This document shows, in pieces, positions 1 to 4,534 of a stretch of 8,851 nucleotides of DNA. Positions within the stretch are counted from its first letter, which is position 1. Every line of letters starts with the position of its first letter. This DNA is from an uncultured Bacteroidota bacterium (GTDB lineage: Bacteria > Bacteroidota > Bacteroidia > NS11-12g > UBA955), in assembly GCA_903959115.1 (NCBI GenBank), contig CAJBVU010000314.1:1-8851 (forward strand), in the 5' to 3' direction. Under the pieces are notes generated by a model. That model did no database searches and had not been told where the DNA came from. It saw only the letters and a program-made list of their open reading frames with translations. Position numbers and translations under genes: made by a program.

Positions 1-22
1 AACTTAAATTAAAAACAGGTTA

Positions 23-673
23 TTACTTCACTACAACACCCACAACTACACGACGGTCCAAATTATTGGTTCCAGTGTAAGCAGGTTGCGCAGTTACAAT
101 TTGAATTTTTGCCGCTGGAACACCCAACGAATTCGACATGAAATTCTTTACCGCATTGGCACGACGTTCACGCAATTTCGCGTTGGCAGTTTCAGAACCG
201 GTTTTATCGGCAGAAGCATAAACCACAATGTTGAAATCATACGATGTTGCACTGCGATCCGCACCTACTTTCCAACGATACAATTCTTGCATGCCATCAT
301 TGGTCAACTGAGAAGAATTCAATGCAAAAAATACTGTAGTCACATTACTCCGTTCAAATTCAGCTTTGCTTTCTTTTTCCAACGCCTCAACCGCTTCCAA
401 CTTCGCTTCCAATACAGCAATTTCCGCCTTAGACTTAGTTAAATCGGCATCAATAGCAGCAACTTTAACCTTGGTTTCTTCAACCGCTTTTCCAATGCCG
501 CCATCGCCCTTATCCAACTTCATGTTGTTCTCATCGATCAACAATTTGGTTTGATCCGCAACGAAGCCACTCAATTTAGATTTCTGGTAAGCGTCCTTTG
601 AACTGATACCGCAGCCAGTGGTTCCCACCAACAACGCAGCCATTAAGCCGCCGATAAATACAATACGTTTCAT
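23..673 (-). CDS. OmpA-family envelope lipoprotein (peptidoglycan-binding domain)
   Basis: This 216-residue protein probably tethers the outer membrane to peptidoglycan. Residues 1-20 form a lipoprotein-type signal: basic MKR start, hydrophobic core, then GTTGC with Cys21 as the likely lipidated residue. The lipobox is imperfect, with Thr at -3. Residues about 60-108 are rich in Glu, Lys and Ala with heptad-like spacing and look like a coiled coil. Residues about 110-216 match an OmpA C-terminal domain: VFFALNSSQLT, then Asp156 and Gly159, Asn164, Leu167 and Arg171-Ala in the family pattern for diaminopimelate contact, and a closing NLDRRVVVGVV. The ATG is supported by the signal peptide and a promoter just upstream. 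It is co-directional with the mhp operon, but the 147-bp gap and its own promoter suggest a separate unit. There is no beta-barrel, so it is not a full OmpA porin. The family is secure; the exact role is unknown. Confidence 0.85.
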   Translation of the reverse strand: MKRIVFIGGLMAALLVGTTGCGISSKDAYQKSKLSGFVADQTKLLIDENNMKLDKGDGGIGKAVEETKVKVAAIDADLTKSKAEIAVLEAKLEAVEALEKESKAEFERSNVTTVFFALNSSQLTNDGMQELYRWKVGADRSATSYDFNIVVYASADKTGSETANAKLRERRANAVKNFMSNSLGVPAAKIQIVTAQPAYTGTNNLDRRVVVGVVVK

Positions 674-682
674 AATTTTTTA

Positions 683-719
683 CAAATTTATAGAGGTTCA
701 AGGGCCCAGTTATCAAAAA
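683..719 (-). promoter_or_regulatory. Bacteroidota-type -33/-7 promoter of the OmpA-family gene
   Basis: On the minus strand a perfect -7 box TAAATTTG (690 to 683) fits the Bacteroidota consensus TAnnTTTG. A TTTTTG run (719 to 714) lies 23 bases upstream and can serve as the -33 TTTG box, at the long end of the accepted spacing. The start codon follows the -7 box after 9 bases (TAAAAAATT), so the leader would be very short and A/T-rich, with no Shine-Dalgarno sequence. This is a motif match only; no transcription start is demonstrated. Confidence 0.6.
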
Positions 720-820
720 CTATTCCACAAAGTTCCCATAATCTATCACTCCGTCCGCAAAAAATCGATATTCGTCGTTTTAGCACTTGGAACAACAACT
801 ACTTCACCAACAAAAACCAC

Positions 821-1834
821 CTAACGACCCTTTGATTTAAGCATGTCCAAGGCAACATCGACAATCATATCCTCCTGACCGCCTACCATTTTTCGCTTGC
901 CCAGCTCCTCCAAAATACTACGGGTATCGATCCCATAGCGCTCAGAAGCCCTTTCCGCATGCAACAAAAAGCTCGAATAAACACCGGCATAACCCAAACT
1001 CAAGGTTTCGCGATCCACACGCACCGGACGCACCTGCAACGGACGAATCAAATCATCTGCCGCATCCATCAAAGCATACAAATCACTGTTATGAGCCACG
1101 CCCATACGATTCAACACCGCAATCAACACCTCCAAAGGCGCATTTCCAGCCCCCGCACCCATTCCAGCCAAAGAGGCATCCAAACGCGTAGCACCATGCT
1201 CTAAGGCAACAATAGTATTTGCAACGCCCAAGCTCAAATTATGATGACAGTGAATCCCGATTTCCGTTTCCGGCTTTAACGCATCCTTGAAAGCTTTCAT
1301 TCGGTCGGCGACATCGTTCATGAGCAAAGCACCAGCGCTATCGGTCACGTAAACGCAATCTGCCCCATAACTTTCCATCAAAACCGCTTGCTCGGCCAAC
1401 TTTTTGGGTTCGTTCATGTGCGCCATCATCAAGAATCCACCGACGTCCATTCCAAGTTTTTTGGCTGCTTCGATGTGCTGCGCTGCGATATCCGCCTCGG
1501 TACAATGCGTCGCAATTCTCACACTCTCAACACCCAAATCCCTGGCGCGTTTTAGATCGTCAATTGTTCCGATTCCCGGCAAAAGCAAGGTCGTTAGCCT
1601 CGCATGCTTCAACTGACCCGCAATACCTTCCAACCACTCCCAATCCGTGTGTGCACCGAAACCGTAGTTAAAACTCGCACCCGCCAAACCATCGCCATGC
1701 GCAATTTCAATGGCATCCACTTTTGCCGCATCCAACGCCAACGCAATTTCCGTCATCTTGGCCTTGCTGTATTGATGCTTGATGGCATGCTGACCATCCC
1801 TCAACGTAACATCCTGAATATAAACCTTTCTCAT
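821..1834 (-). CDS. mhpE: 4-hydroxy-2-oxovalerate aldolase (MhpE/DmpG type)
   Basis: This enzyme cleaves 4-hydroxy-2-oxovalerate to pyruvate and acetaldehyde, the last carbon-carbon cleavage of meta-cleavage pathways. The protein has 337 residues, the length I recall for E. coli MhpE. The N-terminal DVTLRDGQHAIKHQYS carries the Arg12-Asp13...His16 catalytic and metal-site residues. HCHHNLSLG supplies metal ligands His195 and His197, and Tyr286 sits in GYAGVYSSF; all three align with the DmpG active site. HGDGLAGASFNYGFGAHTD, ATHCTEAD, DASLAGMGAGAGNAPLE and MVGGQEDMIVDVALD are family signatures running to the C-terminus, so the gene is complete. In this family the aldolase forms a complex with the acylating dehydrogenase and channels acetaldehyde to it. 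Here the two genes overlap by 4 bases (ATGA), which fits coupled synthesis. A strong ribosome-binding site precedes the start. The function is very likely correct; dmpG is an equivalent name. Confidence 0.96.
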   Translation of the reverse strand: MRKVYIQDVTLRDGQHAIKHQYSKAKMTEIALALDAAKVDAIEIAHGDGLAGASFNYGFGAHTDWEWLEGIAGQLKHARLTTLLLPGIGTIDDLKRARDLGVESVRIATHCTEADIAAQHIEAAKKLGMDVGGFLMMAHMNEPKKLAEQAVLMESYGADCVYVTDSAGALLMNDVADRMKAFKDALKPETEIGIHCHHNLSLGVANTIVALEHGATRLDASLAGMGAGAGNAPLEVLIAVLNRMGVAHNSDLYALMDAADDLIRPLQVRPVRVDRETLSLGYAGVYSSFLLHAERASERYGIDTRSILEELGKRKMVGGQEDMIVDVALDMLKSKGR

Positions 1835-2769
1835 GCGATATCTCCTTTCTGATTGGCTGCCATTTTCTCAGCCGTAGCCAGCGCAGCACTTGTCATTATG
1901 TCCAAATTTCCCGCGTATTCCGGCAAGTAATGTCCCGCCCCACGAACTTGTAACATCACCGTAGTTTTCAACCCACTCACCTTGCCCAACCCTTCAATAA
2001 AAACGGCTTGGTCTGGCGATATAATTTCGAACTGCACCTCTTGATGCAATCGATAGCCCGGTACATATTGTTGTACTTCGGCCACCATCTTATCGATGCT
2101 CTGTTCGATGGCTTTTGTATCGGCGAGTTCGCTCAAAGTAAACACGGTATCACGCATCACCAACGGCGGTTCGGCAGGATTCAGGACGATAATGGCTTTG
2201 CCTTTGGTTGCCCCACCCACTTGCTCGATGGCATGGGCTGTTGTCTCGGTAAATTCGTCGATGTTGGCCCTAGTCCCCGGACCCGCACTTTTTGATGCGA
2301 TGCTGGCGACAATTTCTCCGTAATGTACTTTGGCAACACGATTTACCGCCGCCACCATCGGGATCGTTGCTTGACCGCCACAGGTTACCATATTCACGTT
2401 TGGTACATCTGCAAGCGAATCAAAATTCACTGGAGGGACCATGAACGGACCAATTGCGGCAGGAGTTAAATCTATCACACGTTTGCCTTCAAATGCCTTA
2501 ATCTTATCGTAATTATATACGTGGGCTTTGGCCGAAGTTGCATCGAATACAAACCCGATTTCGGGCCACAAAGGATGATTTAACAACCCATCAATTCCTT
2601 CGTGGGTGATTGCCACGCCCATTCGCTCTGCCCGGGCTAGACCATCGCTGTTGGGGTCGATTCCCACAAAAACGCCCATTTCTAGGTGCTTTGCGGTTCG
2701 CATGACCTTAATCATCAAATCGGTCCCAATATTCCCTGAGCCAATGATGGCTACTTTGATTTTATTCAT
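1831..2769 (-). CDS. mhpF: Acetaldehyde dehydrogenase, acylating (MhpF/DmpF type)
   Basis: This enzyme converts acetaldehyde, NAD+ and CoA to acetyl-CoA and NADH, and so disposes of the toxic aldehyde made by the partner aldolase. The protein has 312 residues, usual for the family. The dinucleotide-binding loop GSGNIGTD is at residues 10-17, and MGVFVGIDPNSDGLARA follows. FDATSA and IDLTPAAIGP are conserved blocks. The catalytic cysteine is Cys130 in NMVTCGGQATIPM, followed by IASKSAGPGTRANIDEFTETT, LNPAEPP and the C-terminal HYLPEYAGNLDIMTSAALATAEKMA. It resembles E. coli MhpF closely along its length. It follows mhpD after 51 bases and overlaps mhpE by 4 bases, so all three should share one transcript. 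No clear Shine-Dalgarno sequence precedes the ATG. The assignment is firm; the short acetaldehyde substrate is inferred from the family and the neighbouring aldolase. Confidence 0.96.
   Translation of the reverse strand: MNKIKVAIIGSGNIGTDLMIKVMRTAKHLEMGVFVGIDPNSDGLARAERMGVAITHEGIDGLLNHPLWPEIGFVFDATSAKAHVYNYDKIKAFEGKRVIDLTPAAIGPFMVPPVNFDSLADVPNVNMVTCGGQATIPMVAAVNRVAKVHYGEIVASIASKSAGPGTRANIDEFTETTAHAIEQVGGATKGKAIIVLNPAEPPLVMRDTVFTLSELADTKAIEQSIDKMVAEVQQYVPGYRLHQEVQFEIISPDQAVFIEGLGKVSGLKTTVMLQVRGAGHYLPEYAGNLDIMTSAALATAEKMAANQKGDIA
1841..1848 (-). promoter_or_regulatory. Strong Shine-Dalgarno site of mhpE inside the mhpF tail
   Basis: On the minus strand AAAGGAGA lies inside the last codons of mhpF (the Lys-Gly-Asp codons). 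AGGAG is 7 bases before the mhpE ATG, an ideal distance. No comparable site precedes any other start codon in the window, so this one stands out. Together with the ATGA stop/start overlap it suggests translational coupling. Confidence 0.75.
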
Positions 2770-2790
2770 ATAATTCTAATCAATTCATCA

Positions 2791-2819
2791 AATCCAAACG
2801 ACATTACTAAGTTTGGATT
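2791..2819 (-). other. Intercistronic inverted repeat between mhpD and mhpF
   Basis: A perfect 9-bp inverted repeat pairs AATCCAAAC (2791-2799) with GTTTGGATT (2811-2819), leaving an 11-base loop. It starts one base after the mhpD stop codon and fills most of the 51-bp gap to mhpF. No T-run follows on the minus strand, so it does not look like an intrinsic terminator. It could be an mRNA-stabilising or processing hairpin that adjusts expression of mhpD relative to mhpFE, or a protein-binding palindrome. The structure is directly visible; the role is inferred. Confidence 0.55.
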
Positions 2820-2820
2820 G

Positions 2821-3603
2821 TTATTCAAAAGTAAACGATACCGTGCCAAACCCGTCGATGCTTGCTGCGAAGGTGTCGCCGGCTTCGCCGGCGCACATCG
2901 GACCCAATGCCCCACTCAATACAATATCACCCGCCTTTAACGGCGTTCCCAAATCAGCGAATGTCTGGGCTAGCCAAACTAACGCTTTCAATGGACTTCC
3001 CAAACAAGCCGCACCCACACCTTCAGAAACCAAGTCGCCATTTTTGTGCAACTGCATTTTTACCGCCGCCAAATCCAACTGGTTAACATACTGGCGAACA
3101 TCGCCCAATACGAAATGACTTGCACTGGCATTATCGGCCACCGTATCTGTAATTCTAATATCCCAATTTAGCACGCGTGACCCCACAATTTCGATTGCGC
3201 CAACCACGTAATCAATCGCATCCATTGCGGTTTCCTCTGTGATTTCGCCCACCAAATCGTGCTTCATTACAAAGGCAATTTCCGCTTCCGCTTTGGGTTG
3301 CAATATTGTAGACGCAATTACGCCTCCACCATTTTTTACCTCGGTATCGGCAAACAACAGACCAAAATCAGGCTGATCCACACCCAACTGCTTCTGCACC
3401 GCTAGGGATGTCAATCCGATTTTCAAACCCACCACACGTCCGCCATCAGCAACTCTCAAATCATTGTTGATTTGTTGCACCGCATAGGCCGCGGCAATAT
3501 CACTATCACCAATCAATTCCCTAACTGGAGCGCAGGGTAAACCGGCTTCTTGAGCATTACGCAGCCGCGCAGCGGCTGCTTCAATCACTTCTTGTGAAAT
3601 CAT
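2821..3603 (-). CDS. mhpD: 2-keto-4-pentenoate hydratase (MhpD type)
   Basis: This enzyme adds water to 2-oxopent-4-enoate (2-hydroxypenta-2,4-dienoate) to give 4-hydroxy-2-oxovalerate, the substrate of the aldolase in the same operon. The protein has 260 residues and belongs to the fumarylacetoacetate-hydrolase-like superfamily. Divalent-metal ligands Glu106 and Glu108 lie in LQPKAEAEIAF, with Glu138 in IEIVGSR. GLKIGLTS, LGVDQPDFGLLFAD, ITDTVADNAS and GAACLGSPLKALVWLA are family blocks. The EIVGSR form, where decarboxylase homologues have DSR, and the DQPDFG-LFAD block resemble E. coli MhpD more than the divergent neighbour. The N-terminus aligns with MhpD, and no other Met occurs before residue 113, so the start is sound. 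A -7 box ends only 4 bases before the ATG. It heads the D-F-E operon. Hydratase rather than decarboxylase is the likely activity, though the two families are close. Confidence 0.93.
   Translation of the reverse strand: MISQEVIEAAAARLRNAQEAGLPCAPVRELIGDSDIAAAYAVQQINNDLRVADGGRVVGLKIGLTSLAVQKQLGVDQPDFGLLFADTEVKNGGGVIASTILQPKAEAEIAFVMKHDLVGEITEETAMDAIDYVVGAIEIVGSRVLNWDIRITDTVADNASASHFVLGDVRQYVNQLDLAAVKMQLHKNGDLVSEGVGAACLGSPLKALVWLAQTFADLGTPLKAGDIVLSGALGPMCAGEAGDTFAASIDGFGTVSFTFE
2874..2897 (-). repeat. GC-rich perfect hairpin near the 3' end of mhpD
   Basis: CGCCGGC (2877-2883) and GCCGGCG (2887-2893) form a 7-bp perfect stem around a 3-base loop, GAA on the mRNA strand. Allowing one bulged A, three more pairs extend it. 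It arises where the codons for Ala-Gly-Glu-Ala-Gly-Asp use GCC GGC twice. It lies about 55 bases before the stop codon. The coding sequence may explain it entirely. Confidence 0.45.
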
Positions 3604-3607
3604 TCTT

Positions 3608-3615
3608 CAAAGGTA
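3608..3615 (-). promoter_or_regulatory. -7 promoter box of the mhpDFE operon
   Basis: On the minus strand TACCTTTG (3615 to 3608) is a perfect match to the Bacteroidota -7 consensus TAnnTTTG. Only 4 bases (AAGA) separate it from the mhpD ATG, so transcription would begin at or within a base or two of the start codon. No good -33 TTG lies at 17-23 bases; the nearest TTG is 25 bases upstream (3643 to 3641). This is a plausible box that lacks a clean partner. Confidence 0.42.
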
Positions 3616-3632
3616 ACACAACATTTTCATCC

Positions 3633-3640
3633 TAACTTTG
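3633..3640 (+). promoter_or_regulatory. -7 promoter box of the decarboxylase gene
   Basis: TAACTTTG is a perfect match to the Bacteroidota -7 consensus TAnnTTTG and ends 16 bases before the decarboxylase ATG. No TTG -33 box is present at the usual distance; the expected -33 zone falls on the divergent mhpD -7 box. A short 5-bp inverted repeat, TTTGC (3637-3641) with GCAAA (3649-3653), overlaps the end of the box and might form a small operator or leader stem. This is a motif match only. Confidence 0.5.
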
Positions 3641-3656
3641 CAACATCAGCAAACCC

Positions 3657-4421
3657 ATGGCCAACATCAAAGAAATTGCACAATCACTTCACCAAGCAGC
3701 GCATCAAGCCAAGCCAATCACGCAAATTAGTCTAGCGCAAAACCTTACGCTCGACCAAGCCTATGAAGTGCAAAAAGAACTCATCGACCTCCGAATTAAA
3801 GAAGGCGAAACCCTCATCGGACTGAAAATGGGATTCACTTCCGAAGCCAAAATGCAGCAGATGGGTGTGCACGATTTAATCTGGGGACGGCTTACCTCGT
3901 CGATGCTAATTCCAAACAACAACACTACCGCAAGAAGTCAATACATACACCCCCGCGTGGAACCCGAAATCTGTTTTAGAATTGCAAAAGACATCACCGG
4001 CGAACTCAATGAAACCGAAGTAATCGAATACGTTGATGCCGTAGCCGCCGCCATCGAAATTATTGACTCTAGATACCAAAATTTCAAGTTTTCCTTGGAG
4101 GATGTGGTGGCCGACAACTGCTCATCGATCGGATTTACAGTAGGCGACTGGATGGCCGTGACCGAATCGCTCAACAACCTGAACATGCAATTACGCATTG
4201 ATGAAAACACCGTGGCAGAAGGATCCTCCAACGACATCATGAACAACCCTTGGAAAAGTCTCGCCGCCGCCACCCGCTTGGCAGCAAAATACGGAGAACC
4301 CATTAAAAAGGGCATGTACATCATGGCAGGCGCTGCAACCAATGCCGAATTTATTCAGGCCAACCAAACCGCTTCTGCAGAAGTGGCAACCCTTGGAAAA
4401 GCCATAGTTTCGTTTCGCTAA
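3657..4421 (+). CDS. dmpH: 2-oxo-3-hexenedioate (4-oxalocrotonate) decarboxylase, DmpH/XylI type
   Basis: This enzyme likely decarboxylates 4-oxalocrotonate (2-oxo-3-hexenedioate) to 2-oxopent-4-enoate, which the neighbouring hydratase uses. The protein has 254 residues and shares the superfamily of mhpD. Lys57 lies in GLKMGFTSEAKMQQMGV. The metal ligands are Glu102 and Glu104 in HPRVEPEICF and Glu134 in IEIIDSRYQNFKF. The DSRY-NFKF block followed by VVADNCSS is typical of DmpH/XylI rather than hydratases. One oddity: where DmpH and the window's hydratase have a Gly-Ala-Ala-x-x-Gly-x-Pro loop, this protein reads GSSNDIMNNPW (residues 189-199), with the glycine before proline replaced by Asn. 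The gene is transcribed away from mhpDFE across a 53-bp gap with back-to-back promoter boxes. In Pseudomonas the decarboxylase and hydratase form a complex, so partnership with MhpD is likely. Decarboxylase is the best call; the exact substrate is less sure. Confidence 0.82.
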   Translation: MANIKEIAQSLHQAAHQAKPITQISLAQNLTLDQAYEVQKELIDLRIKEGETLIGLKMGFTSEAKMQQMGVHDLIWGRLTSSMLIPNNNTTARSQYIHPRVEPEICFRIAKDITGELNETEVIEYVDAVAAAIEIIDSRYQNFKFSLEDVVADNCSSIGFTVGDWMAVTESLNNLNMQLRIDENTVAEGSSNDIMNNPWKSLAAATRLAAKYGEPIKKGMYIMAGAATNAEFIQANQTASAEVATLGKAIVSFR

Positions 4422-4483
4422 ACGATACGCAAATCAAAGAGTTGATATTCAACCGACAACACCAAAATCAACACATATCCATT

Positions 4484-4511
4484 AAAACAAAAAGGGCACC
4501 TAACGGTGCCC
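4484..4511 (-). terminator. Intrinsic terminator of the T9SS-sorted protein gene
   Basis: On the minus strand GGGCACC pairs perfectly with GGTGCCC around a GTTA tetraloop (7-bp GC-rich stem, 4494-4511). TTTTTGTTTT (4493 to 4484) follows directly, a textbook rho-independent terminator starting 23 bases after the stop codon of the 800-residue gene. On the plus strand the stem is followed by CAGTTGTG, with no T-run, so it should act mainly for the minus-strand gene. It separates the two convergent genes. Confidence 0.88.
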
Positions 4512-4534
4512 CAGTTGTGAATAATTAAACTAGA

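Noticed and set aside
759..783. Weak hairpin with a T-run after mhpE as a terminator
   Set aside because: The stem has only about three strong pairs before a bulge, far weaker than the clear terminator at 4484-4511.
3637..3653. TTTGC/GCAAA inverted repeat as a defined operator
   Set aside because: Five-base arms are too short to support a site by themselves, and half of it is explained by the -7 box.
821..4421. Horizontal acquisition of the mhp/dmpH cluster on base composition
   Set aside because: Hand-counted 60-base samples gave 53% G+C in mhpE against 48-50% in the T9SS and fhs genes, too small a difference on too little sequence; no mobile element or integration site flanks the cluster.
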